Origin: Streptomyces sp. SKN60
GTDB lineage: Bacteria; Actinomycetota; Actinomycetes; Streptomycetales; Streptomycetaceae
Direction of reading: 5' to 3'
Length of the DNA stretch: 64,000 nt
Assembly: GCF_026236535.1 (NCBI RefSeq)
Contig: NZ_JAHTMW010000015.1
Coordinates: forward strand, 1-64,000
The notes beneath the pieces were generated by a model that was given only the letters and a program-made list of their open reading frames with translations, was not told the DNA's origin and made no database searches. Position numbers and translations under genes: made by a program. Positions 1 through 7,230 of the stretch are shown piece by piece (the stretch's first letter is position 1; the number at the start of each line of letters is the position of its first letter).

Positions 1-29
1 TCGGCCTCGGTCACGTTCTCACTGGTCAT
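1..29 (-). CDS. 5' end of an unidentified minus-strand gene (partial)
   Basis: Only nine or so codons are inside the window. Reading the minus strand from an ATG at 29-27 gives MTSENVTEA. A strong GGAGG sits about 8 bases upstream of that ATG (around 37-42), which is the reason for calling it a real start. Too little sequence is visible to name the product. Such N-termini occur on Streptomyces transposases, which would fit the neighbourhood, but that is a guess. Confidence 0.35.
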
Positions 30-124
30 CGGTGCATCCTCCATGATCGGGAGTTACACCGAACGATTTACAGTCCCCGACAGTGGAGCTGCTGAGCTTG
101 CCGTCTCCAGTCCCACCGACAGGC

Positions 125-1235
125 AGCGCTAGTTGTATGAGGTCAGGACGTGGGTGACGCTGGTGCCGAGTCGGATGGCTGGCGGTTGGTTTCCGATGGC
201 GGTGTGGGGTCGGTGGTAGTTGTAGTGGATGTTCCAGACGCCGAGGGTGTCCGCGCGCTGCTGCTCTGACGTCCAGGTCCTGGCGTAGAGAAACTCCTCG
301 GCCAGGATACGGTTGTACCTCTCGACCTTGCCGTTATGTCGGGGTGTGCACGGCGTAATCCGCTGATGCCGGGACGCCAGCATGGCGCGAGCGAAAGCGT
401 CGGCGCGGTAGCAGGCGCCATTGTCGGTCACTACGCGCTCGATCCGAGTGATCCCGTGGGCTGCGAACCATGTTCTTGCTCGGTGGAGGAACCCGATCGC
501 GGTGCTGGCCGTTTCGTCGGCGAGGGCTTCGGTGTACGCGAGCCGGGAGTAGCCGTCGACTGCTGAGTGCAGATACACGTACCCGCTGCGGGCGCCTTGC
601 GTCTTGGCCTTGTCGACAGCCTTGGCTTGTTCGCTGCCGCGGCCGTGTACACGCCAGCCCCCGCCGTCTTGGATCCGGCCGACTTTCTTCACATCGACGT
701 GCACCATGTGCTCGGGGCGTCTCGCGACGATTGGTTGGGGTGCCCGATTCGATTCGCCATTGGGGTCGATGAAGCGCCGTCGGTTCAGCCCCATCAAGGC
801 CAGGTGCCGACTCACAGTACGTCGGCTGATCGGGGTCCCCTCAATGGTGAGCTCAAAGGCTATTCGGGCTGCCGAGTACTTGCGGTTGCGGCGTAGGTCT
901 TCGATCTGCGCGATCACCCAGGCCGACGTGGCGGTCGGCTGGCGGTGTGGTGTCGAGGAGCGGTCGAGGAGACCGAGCTCGCCGTGGCGTCGATAACGGT
1001 TGGCCCACTTCGACGCGCACACCCGGGAGATTCCCATCTCGGCGGCGACGTGGGCGATTGGTCGGGTCTGGCATCGCTCGACCAGGCGTCGGCGGCCCTC
1101 GGCCGAGAGCGGAGCATTGCGGTGAGACGTGGTGGGCTTTCCGGACGGCGTGGAGAGAGCGCCGGGGCGCGGGTCACGGCCCTCTCCAGGGGTCTGCCGG
1201 CTCAGTGGTTGTCGTGGATGCTGCACTGATCAGCG
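125..1235 (-). mobile_element. IS481-type insertion sequence (approximate limits)
   Basis: Single-gene element built around the transposase. The limits are inferred: on the right, homology of the oxidoreductase appears to stop near 1,230; on the left nothing belonging to the oxidoreductase resumes after 129. A weak resemblance exists between the right end (CATCCACGACAACC on the minus strand) and AGTCCCCGACAG at 81-92, which could be a degenerate terminal repeat and would put the left end nearer 80. No target duplication was identified. Confidence 0.5.
129..1226 (-). CDS. IS481-family transposase
   Basis: 365-aa DDE transposase. Residues about 36-110 hold a helix-turn-helix region (SAEGRRRLVERC, then ISRVCASKWANRYRRHGE) followed by a second HTH; the C-terminal half is an rve integrase core. 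Catalytic acidic residues are visible as HVDVKKVG (D), VVTDNGACY (D) and GKVERYNRILAEEF (E), with the typical IS481 end YNYHRPHTAIG. The GTG start at 1226 lies within the reading frame of the upstream oxidoreductase, so the IS boundary must be near 1,215-1,235. The gene is full length with no frameshift and may be active. Terminal inverted repeats could not be delimited with confidence. Confidence 0.88.
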   Translation of the reverse strand: MQHPRQPLSRQTPGEGRDPRPGALSTPSGKPTTSHRNAPLSAEGRRRLVERCQTRPIAHVAAEMGISRVCASKWANRYRRHGELGLLDRSSTPHRQPTATSAWVIAQIEDLRRNRKYSAARIAFELTIEGTPISRRTVSRHLALMGLNRRRFIDPNGESNRAPQPIVARRPEHMVHVDVKKVGRIQDGGGWRVHGRGSEQAKAVDKAKTQGARSGYVYLHSAVDGYSRLAYTEALADETASTAIGFLHRARTWFAAHGITRIERVVTDNGACYRADAFARAMLASRHQRITPCTPRHNGKVERYNRILAEEFLYARTWTSEQQRADTLGVWNIHYNYHRPHTAIGNQPPAIRLGTSVTHVLTSYN

Positions 1236-1851
1236 CCGGGTCGACATCGGGCGCGGCGAGCCTCGGATTGTGGCCGGACGCGACGACCCTCATGACGAAT
1301 CCCGCGGTCTCTTCCAGCTGCCGGGTGCTGTCGAGCCCTCCGATCACCGCCGCCCGCCCGCCGAGGTCACCGATCAGTGCCGTGGCGAGATCCAGAGCAC
1401 TGCGCTCGCTGCCGCAGATCGCCACGACCGGCGCCGTCTCCTGCGAGCTCGCGTATGGCCACGAGGCCCCCGCGAACAGGTGCAGCGCCTTGACGACGTG
1501 GGCACCAGGAGCGGAGCGAGCCACAGGCTGCGCTGCGGAGCCGGATGCCGGCTTGAGTTCACCGGTCGCGTAGTCGACCGGGTTGGTGCAGTCGATCACG
1601 GTCTTGCCAGCCAGCGTCCCGTCGGAACCGCCGACGAGATGCAGAGCGGCCTCCAGCCCTTCCCAGGAGACCGCAACCACGACCGCATCGGCCCTCCCCG
1701 CGAAGTCGGCGGGGGCAACTGCTTCCGCTGAGGGGCCGATGTGGTTTGCGGCCTCACTGACGTGCAGCGGATTGCGCCCTGCCACCAAGAGCGAATGACC
1801 GGATGCGGCCCAGGCTCGACCGAGCGTCACGGCCAGGTTTCCAGTGCCCAA
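1174..1851 (-). pseudogene. NAD(P)/F420-type oxidoreductase, 3' end replaced by IS481, start codon lost
   Basis: The product has an N-terminal Rossmann fold (GTGNLAVTLGRAWAASGH), the NPVD loop (IDCTNPVDYATG) and a helical C-terminal half (STRQLEETAGFVMRVV), as in NADPH-dependent F420 reductase-like proteins of about 220 aa. The natural N-terminus should read VGILGTGN, but in that frame the codon after the excellent ribosome site GGAGGAGACA (1,873-1,882) is GTT, and the first conventional start is a TTG inside the Rossmann motif at 1851. At the 3' side the frame runs into IS481 sequence and ends in foreign residues. It is divergent from the HxlR regulator, a common pairing in which the regulator senses stress and controls the reductase. 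Probably non-functional. Confidence 0.6.
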
Positions 1852-1919
1852 GATGCCTACGTTCGCAACTGTCTCCTCCGTTTGGAAGCGGTGTCCTCCA
1901 GAACCCTACGAACGCGCCT

Positions 1920-1935
1920 CCTACCATTCGGTAGG
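1920..1935. promoter_or_regulatory. HxlR operator palindrome
   Basis: Perfect inverted repeat CCTACC-ATTC-GGTAGG in the 107-bp gap between the divergent oxidoreductase and HxlR genes. Its position, 23 bp upstream of the regulator's ATG, and its symmetry fit a winged-helix dimer operator controlling both genes. Inferred, not tested. Confidence 0.6.
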
Positions 1936-1958
1936 AAGCTGATGGGACACTGAACTTC

Positions 1959-2324
1959 ATGATTGAGGAGTCTTGTCAGACGTTCGTCTCCGACTGTCAT
2001 GTGCGCGTGGCAGCGGAGCTCATCCGCCACACGTGGGACCCCGTCGTGCTCTCAACCCTGCGCCTGGGGCCAACGCGACGCAACGAACTACTCCTGCGCA
2101 TCACGGGAGTCAGCGACAAAGTGCTCACTCAGGCGCTCCAACGCCTGCAGGCTCGTGGCCTCGTCATCAAAGTGCGCAGCACCGAGCGATCGTCGGAGCA
2201 TCCTGGCGCGGTTTACCAACTCTCACCGCTTGGCGAATCGTTCGCGAACGGGCCCCTGGCGCAGCTCGCGCATTGGGCGGTAGACAACCAAGCTGAACTC
2301 ACCGGCCCGCCAACAACCTCATGA
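1959..2324 (+). CDS. HxlR-family transcriptional regulator
   Basis: 121-aa winged-helix protein with the HxlR hallmark order: a Cys near the N-terminus (SDCHVRVAAELIRHTW), WDPVVLSTLRLGPTRRNELLLRI, then the recognition helix VSDKVLTQALQRLQARGLVI and the wing ending at GAVYQLSPLGESF. HxlR proteins respond to electrophiles or redox stress and usually control an adjacent oxidoreductase, here the divergent damaged gene at 1174-1851. The palindrome at 1920-1935 is the likely operator. Start ATG at 1959 was kept because it matches the family length. Confidence 0.88.
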   Translation: MIEESCQTFVSDCHVRVAAELIRHTWDPVVLSTLRLGPTRRNELLLRITGVSDKVLTQALQRLQARGLVIKVRSTERSSEHPGAVYQLSPLGESFANGPLAQLAHWAVDNQAELTGPPTTS

Positions 2325-2382
2325 CCCGCAACACCTAGTGAACAGAAACCAGCACCACCTCCCCATGACTGCAGGAGGAACA

Positions 2383-3501
2383 ATGCCCGCTACCGGACCA
2401 GCCACCTTTCTCGTCCCATTCTCCCGGGCGAGCCACGAGCACCTTGAGCCAATGCAGGACGTCACGCAGGCGCTCACGCCCACGTCCACCGTCCTCGGGC
2501 CATACGACGTCCCGGCGTACGGGTACCTCCGGAACATCATCCTGGATGTCCATGCATTCAGCGGCTCCGGCAACGGCGTTACCGCCGTGGAAGACGCGCC
2601 GTGGAGTGTGATCTCCGAGATCGCCCTCGTCGACACGAACGGAACCCCCGTCGTCGGCCCCTTCTCCGGGTATGACCTGTACCTCGTCAACAAGTACGGA
2701 GGATACGCCTACGCTTCAGACCCGAAGTTGTCCCCGATGTATTCGGGTGTCGCAGCGTCCGACGGCGGTTTCCGGTTCTGCTTGCGAGTTCCCGTGGAGT
2801 TCTCCACGCAAGATGGGCTGGGAAGCCTCCCGAATACGAACGCGGCATCCTCCTGGAAGGTCCGAATCACGCTTGCCCCTGCGAACCACGTCTACGGCAC
2901 CGCACCATCCCCCCTGCCGTCGGTGCGTGTCCGGATACACCTGGACGCATGGTCCCAGCCGTCACGGACAGATCTCCAGGGCAACACGACGCCCCAGACA
3001 CCACCGGCCGTCGGTACGACGTCTTACTGGTCCAAGACCATCCTTCCGGTATCGTACGGCTTCAACACACTCCGGTTGCTGCGCGTGGGGGCGCTCATCC
3101 GCAATCTGTTGTTCGTCTGTCGCGACGCGGCCGATTCGCGGTCGGAGGGCGACGCGATATTCCCCGATACGACGTCATTGTTCTGCGACGCCCACCTCCT
3201 GAAGGCCTACCAGAAAGATTTATGGAAGCACGAGATGTTCCGGAAGACGGGGCTCTCCGCGCCGATCGAGGCGGCAAACGGACTCGACTCTGGAGTGTAT
3301 GTCGAGAATTACTGCCCCCACCTCGACGGGAGGGGCGACGAAGAACTCCACCACCGCTACCTGGCAACCACGCAGAGTACAAGATGCGAGCTGACGGGAT
3401 CGTTCTCCGCGGCCGGAACCCTCACGGTGCTCACGAACGACGTGGTCCCCGCTCCCAAGTTCTGCACGGACGAGGTCGGGCTGGAGGGGCGTCGGCGGTG
3501 A
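2383..3501 (+). CDS. Putative double jelly-roll (tectivirus-like) major capsid protein, orphan
   Basis: 372 aa from the ATG at 2383, chosen over the upstream ATG at 2338 because AGGAGGAA lies at 2373-2380. The sequence is rich in beta strands and lacks any membrane segment or signal peptide. Its layout resembles PRD1/Bam35-type double jelly-roll capsid proteins: a first barrel with APWSVISEIALVDTNGTPV followed by GYDLYLVNKYGGY, then RVPVEFSTQDGLGSLPN and WKVRITLAPANHVYG, then a second barrel starting near YWSKTILPVSYGFNTLRL with DLWKHEMF. The length (350-400 aa) fits. No packaging ATPase, protease or terminal protein gene is nearby; downstream sequence is cut by an IS5 element. The family call is from remembered motif patterns, so a structure prediction is the decisive test. 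It could instead be another virus-derived beta-sandwich protein. Confidence 0.55.
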   Translation: MPATGPATFLVPFSRASHEHLEPMQDVTQALTPTSTVLGPYDVPAYGYLRNIILDVHAFSGSGNGVTAVEDAPWSVISEIALVDTNGTPVVGPFSGYDLYLVNKYGGYAYASDPKLSPMYSGVAASDGGFRFCLRVPVEFSTQDGLGSLPNTNAASSWKVRITLAPANHVYGTAPSPLPSVRVRIHLDAWSQPSRTDLQGNTTPQTPPAVGTTSYWSKTILPVSYGFNTLRLLRVGALIRNLLFVCRDAADSRSEGDAIFPDTTSLFCDAHLLKAYQKDLWKHEMFRKTGLSAPIEAANGLDSGVYVENYCPHLDGRGDEELHHRYLATTQSTRCELTGSFSAAGTLTVLTNDVVPAPKFCTDEVGLEGRRR

Positions 3502-3677
3502 CGTCACCCATCTCAGCGAGGTGGTCCCTGGGAATGACCTCCCGTGCCATGTCGTCGCCCCGTTCCGGCGTGACCACTATCTGAATTCCCGTCCTTGACC
3601 TCGATTCATCAGTGAGCTCTTCAGGCCGCGTTTGAGATCTGCCGCGCCGTGGGGCTGGCAGGGTCGTTGAGCTCTGT

Positions 3678-4526
3678 GTGAGTGGCTCTGGGGGCGGGTA
3701 TCCGTCGGACCTGGCGGACGAGCAGTGGGCCCTGATGGAGCCGTTGCTGCCGCCGGCGCGGGTGGGTCCGAAGGGCGGTCGGCGGGAGAAACACCCGCGG
3801 CGGCGGATCGCGGACGCGATCTTCTACGTGGTGCGGACCGACTGTGCCTGGCGGCAGCTGCCGAAAGACTTCCCGCCGTGGCCAACGGTGCACTGGTACT
3901 TCACCTGGTGGCACGACGACGGCAGTGTCGAGCGTATCCACGACGCACTGCGCGGCCGGATCCGGGAGGCGCGACGTGGAGCCGAGCGCGGGCCTGATCG
4001 ACTCGCAGTCCGTCCGCACCGCCGACACCGTCCCTGCTGCTACCAGGGGTTTCGACGCGGGCAAGAAGGTGAAAGGCCGCAAGCGGTTCATCGTCACCGA
4101 TACCCTCGGCCTGCTCATGGCCGTCCACGTCGTCGCGGCGAGCATCCAGGACCGTGACGGCGCAAAGCGACCGTTGCTGTGGACCAGGCTCGACCATCCC
4201 GGCGTCCGGAAGGTCTGGGCCTACCAGGGCTTCGCCGGCCGCCTGGTCGAGTGGACTGCCCAGATCCCCGGCCGTGACCTGGAGATCGTCCGCAAGGATC
4301 CCGACCAGCGCGGCTTCCAGGTTCAGCCCAAGCAGCGGGCGGTGGAACGCACCTTCTCGTGGGTCACCGCCCACCGCCGCCTTGCCCGCGACTACGAGAC
4401 CAGCCCCCGCTCATTCGGAGACGGTGATCCGCTGGGCGATGATCGGCATCATGGTCCGCCGCCTTGCCCGACGCCGACCGGCACCCCGGCAAGACCCGCG
4501 ATCCCTCTCACGCGTCACCGGCTGAC
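3678..4526 (+). pseudogene. IS5-family (IS427 group) transposase, inactivated
   Basis: The N-terminal DUF4096 part (SDLADEQWALMEPLLPPA, then DCAWRQLPKDFPPW) is in one frame to about 3,970; the DDE part (GLIDSQSVRTADTV, KGRKRFIVTDTLG) continues in another frame. That shift resembles the programmed frameshift of this group. A second shift near 4,405 moves the end (AHSETVIRWAMIGIMVRRL) to a third frame, which is not normal. In addition the second catalytic Asp, expected in the motif WADQGF, is Tyr here (WAYQGFAGRLV, about 4,219). The Glu is present in AVERTFSWVTAHRRL. Dead by two independent lesions. Confidence 0.75.
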
Positions 4527-4541
4527 GCATCGCACATCTCC

Positions 4542-5018
4542 TCATGTGTCATACGAGCCGTCCCACGGTGCGCTGAATCCAAGCCGGTTCGGGTAGAACT
4601 CAGCCCAGTCATCCTGTTCCACCCCATCGGGATACTCCCCGTGGCACTCAGGGACCAGACCAAACAGTGTGCCGTCGACCTCTACGGCGAACGGGGCGAC
4701 TGCGATGTCGGCGAACCGCCGACCGGGCAGCGAGTCCAACCACTCACCCATAACCCGCTGCGCGGCTTCCACCACCGGCACCTTCCCCGGTCCGTCGGCG
4801 ACCGTTCCTGCCGACCTGATGCGCGAGTCCAGGTGCTGGCCGTCGGTGTCGAACTCGTGCAGCACGGAGTACCACCGCCGCACTACCCGCCCATTACCTT
4901 CCCGGCCTGTGACAACACCGCTGACGTGAGCGAAGAACTGGCCTCCGTCCCACTGTCCGATGGTGGACGTTCTGTAGTCCGGCTCATGCCGAATGGGAAC
5001 GAGATCAGGCAAAGTCAT
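4542..5018 (-). CDS. Conserved Streptomyces protein of the type annotated 'HycA', IS passenger
   Basis: 158 aa, soluble, no signal peptide. Ends DDWAEFYPNRLGF then APWDGSYDT, and contains QWDGGQFFAHVSGVV and YSVLHEFDTDGQHLDS, a pattern common in Streptomyces proteins labelled formate hydrogenlyase regulatory protein HycA in databases. The label is probably a historical misannotation: no hydrogenase genes are present here. Lies wholly between the inverted repeats of the IS5-family element, antisense to the transposase and almost touching its 3' end, so it has been carried as cargo. Open frame with no lesion. No clear ribosome site precedes the ATG. Function unknown. Confidence 0.7.
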   Translation of the reverse strand: MTLPDLVPIRHEPDYRTSTIGQWDGGQFFAHVSGVVTGREGNGRVVRRWYSVLHEFDTDGQHLDSRIRSAGTVADGPGKVPVVEAAQRVMGEWLDSLPGRRFADIAVAPFAVEVDGTLFGLVPECHGEYPDGVEQDDWAEFYPNRLGFSAPWDGSYDT

Positions 5019-5111
5019 GGCCGCACCCTACGTGCCGACCACGACAGTACGGATGCCTGCCCAGCCTCACTCGTCGCAGATCTCAAACGCGGTCTCAGAG
5101 TGGCCACTGAT

Positions 5112-5363
5112 CGAGTGCCCCAGGCCGAGTCACCCGATCCATACCGTTCGTCGTGGGCCGTTCCGGTCATTCGTAGGATCGGAGCACCCAGGGGTGCTGG
5201 GTATGGCTGTCACCCGATAGCCGATGATGTGGCTTCCACTGATTGGCCGCCCGGCACCCCGCGACGACTCGGCCGCTCATTGGGATACGCGAACTGAATC
5301 GCTCGTGTGGATGCGTCGGCGAGGTCGTCTGCTGGGACACAACACCACGTCGGAGGAGGATCG
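5112..5363 (+). ncRNA. IS110 left-end non-coding region, candidate bridge RNA
   Basis: About 250 bp of non-coding DNA directly upstream of the IS110 transposase start. IS110-group elements are known to transcribe a guide (bridge/seek) RNA from this position. A perfect stem-loop AGCACCC-AG-GGGTGCT at 5183-5198 is visible inside it. The rest of the RNA fold was not computed, and the exact IS end is not known. Confidence 0.35.
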
Positions 5364-6578
5364 GTGCCGGAATTGTGGGCCGGGACGGACGCGGGGAAGG
5401 CCGAGCACCACTGCACGGTCATCGATGCCAACGGGACGACGTTGCTGTCGCGGCGTGTGCCGAACAGCGAGGCTGAACTGCTCGAACTCCTTGGTGACGT
5501 ATTGGGGATAGCCGACGGTGGTCCGGTCACCTGGGCCGTCGACCTGAACGCCGGCGGGGCCTCCTTGTGGATCGCGCTGCTGGTCAACCACGGCCAGAAG
5601 CTGTTCTATATCCCCGGCCGGACCGTGCACCACGCCTCAGCGGCCTATCGGGGCAGTGGGAAGACGGACGCGAAGGACGCGTTCATCATCGCCGACACCG
5701 CCCGCATGCGCCGTGACCTGCAGCCTCTGCAGGAGCTCGGTGAGATCGCAGTAGACCTGCGGATTCTGACCGCGCGCCGGATCGACCTCGCGGCCGACCG
5801 CACTCGCGCGATCAACCGCCTCCGCGCGCAGCTGCTGGAGTACTTCCCCGCCCTGGAGCGTGCCTTCGATCTGAGCACCTCCAAGAGCGCGCTGATTCTG
5901 CTGGCCGGCTACCAAACCCCGGCAGCCCTGCGAAGGATCGGCCGGTCGCGGCTCACGACCTGGTTGAAGAACCACGGCGTGCGTACCAGCACCGCTGCCA
6001 GGAGCACGGCCGAGGCCGCGGTGACCGCCGGAGAAGCCCAGTTCACCGTCGTTCCCGGGGAAAGGACCTGCGCGCGGATGGTCCACACGCTGGCCGCGGC
6101 GGTGACGGCCCTCGACGAGGAAATCTCGGAGCTCGAAGCCCAGATCGAGGCCCGGTTCCGGGAGCATCCCGACGCAGACGTGATCACCAGCATGCCCGGC
6201 ATCGACATGACGCTGGGCGCCGAGTTCATCGCCGCTACCGGTGGAGACATGTCTGTGTTCGGTAGCTCCGACCGGCTCGCCGGTGTGGCCGGCCTGGCCC
6301 CGGTCCCCCGTGACTCGGGCAAGGTCAGCGGTAACCTCCGCAGGCCCCGGCGCTACAGCAGGCGACTGCTGCGAATGTTCTACCTCTCTGCCCAGGTCGC
6401 CACCGTGTGCTGCCCTGAATCGAAGCGGTACTACCAGCGCAAACGCGCGGAGGGAAAGTCCCACAAGCAAGCCGTCCTGGCCCTCGCCCGGCGCCGCCTG
6501 AACGTGCTCTGGGCCCTCCTGCGCGACCACAAGCTCTTCGAGACCGCTGCGGCCCGCGCAGGCGCGACAGCGATATGA
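5364..6578 (+). CDS. IS110-family transposase (DEDD/serine recombinase)
   Basis: 404 aa from GTG 5364, chosen because GGAGGAGGA occupies 5352-5360 and the protein then starts VPELWAGTDAGKAEHHC, the family's RuvC-like beginning. The first Asp is in GTDAGK; the DAKDAFIIADTARM segment carries the next acidic pair; a coiled helical spacer follows (about 5,750-6,120); the C-terminal Tnp20 domain starts at ITSMPGIDMTLGAEFIAATG and carries the conserved Ser in APVPRDSGKVSG, then RRYSRRLLRMFY. Full length with no lesions. A 17-bp inverted repeat flanks the element (5095-5111 and 6625-6641). Confidence 0.9.
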   Translation: MPELWAGTDAGKAEHHCTVIDANGTTLLSRRVPNSEAELLELLGDVLGIADGGPVTWAVDLNAGGASLWIALLVNHGQKLFYIPGRTVHHASAAYRGSGKTDAKDAFIIADTARMRRDLQPLQELGEIAVDLRILTARRIDLAADRTRAINRLRAQLLEYFPALERAFDLSTSKSALILLAGYQTPAALRRIGRSRLTTWLKNHGVRTSTAARSTAEAAVTAGEAQFTVVPGERTCARMVHTLAAAVTALDEEISELEAQIEARFREHPDADVITSMPGIDMTLGAEFIAATGGDMSVFGSSDRLAGVAGLAPVPRDSGKVSGNLRRPRRYSRRLLRMFYLSAQVATVCCPESKRYYQRKRAEGKSHKQAVLALARRRLNVLWALLRDHKLFETAAARAGATAI

Positions 6579-6606
6579 CCCAACCACAGTGGGTCACTAC
6601 CGCCCC

Positions 6607-6747
6607 TTGACAACACCATTGGGAATCAGTGGCCACTCTGAAAAAGCTCAGTGCACCACGTGCGACGGAACCGAATACCGCGGCGTGTGGAAGTGCGCCA
6701 GCTGCCGCGGCAGTGACGACTGCAAGGCATGTGACGGCCGTGGCTGA
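6607..6747 (+). pseudogene. Zinc-ribbon-like remnant (CxxC repeats)
   Basis: An open frame beginning at a possible TTG (6607) ends at 6747. The last 36 residues contain three Cys pairs: QCTTCDGTE, KCASCRGSD and CKACDGRG, a DnaJ-type or zinc-ribbon pattern. No convincing ribosome site or start is seen and the 5' part adjoins the IS110 end, so this is probably the 3' remnant of a gene whose beginning was removed when the element inserted. Confidence 0.4.
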
Positions 6748-6836
6748 CCACACGATCCTGCCAGTTCGGCCTGGTCCTCCGGTGAGGACTTGTGCCGCGC
6801 GGCACGAACTCCCACCGCCTCGAACGGGGAGCTGAA

Positions 6837-6997
6837 ATGTGGAAGCGCGTTCTTTATGGGGCCTTGGTGTGCCTGTCAGCGCTGGTTGCCCTGGGGCTCG
6901 CCTCCTGGCACTTCTGGGAGACCTGGACCAGGCTGATCAGGTGGCGAGTGTCTGCGGAGCAATCGCGGGCGTCATCGCGGCTGTCGTGCCGCGGTGA
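6837..6997 (+). pseudogene. Small membrane protein gene with a frameshift
   Basis: From ATG 6837 (GGGGAGCTGAA upstream) the product is MWKRVLYGALVCLSALVALG followed by LASWHFW, a membrane helix. The rest of the protein, DLDQADQVASVCGAIAG then VIAAVVPR and a stop at 6995-6997, lies in the neighbouring frame, so one base has been lost or gained near 6,925. Streptomyces has many small two-helix proteins with an ADQ...ASV...G motif between the helices. Sits immediately upstream of the GRDNRG-type gene and may once have been its partner. Confidence 0.45.
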
Positions 6998-7116
6998 TCC
7001 TCTTGAGGACTCCGAGCACGCCATCCGCAGTGGTCACCATGCGCGCCGGACGAAGCTCGCTCCTAGCCCAGGGGACCATCGAGCGGTCACACGCCCGTGT
7101 GCCTCGTGACGGCTCG

Positions 7117-7220
7117 TCACAGGTCGACGCTGGTGAGGATGTGCACATCGCTGCGGGAGACGGTTCCGTCCTCTCCGGTGCCGGCCTTGGAGACGTAGCA
7201 GCAAGAGAGGACGCCATCTC
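7117..7220 (-). pseudogene. 3' fragment of an unidentified minus-strand gene
   Basis: On the minus strand a protein-like C-terminus is readable: GVLSCCYVSKAGTGEDGTVS then RSDVHILTSVDL and a stop at 7119-7117. Nothing upstream continues it sensibly. A small hairpin CACACG-CC-CGTGTG (7088-7101) follows the stop. Not assigned to a family. Confidence 0.3.
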
Positions 7221-7230
7221 CTCATGACAG

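Larger units (their letters stand above)
3608..5111 (+). mobile_element. IS5-family element with passenger gene
   Basis: Bounded by inverted repeats: a perfect 17-bp core CCGCGTTTGAGATCTGC at 3626-3642 and its reverse complement at 5076-5092. The similarity continues imperfectly outward to ATCAGTG at 3608-3614 and CACTGAT at 5105-5111, giving an element of about 1.5 kb. It holds a transposase gene on the plus strand and a HycA-annotated type gene on the minus strand. The usual IS5/IS427 element is about 0.9 kb, so the passenger explains the extra length. The transposase is inactivated, so the copy cannot move itself. Confidence 0.65.
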
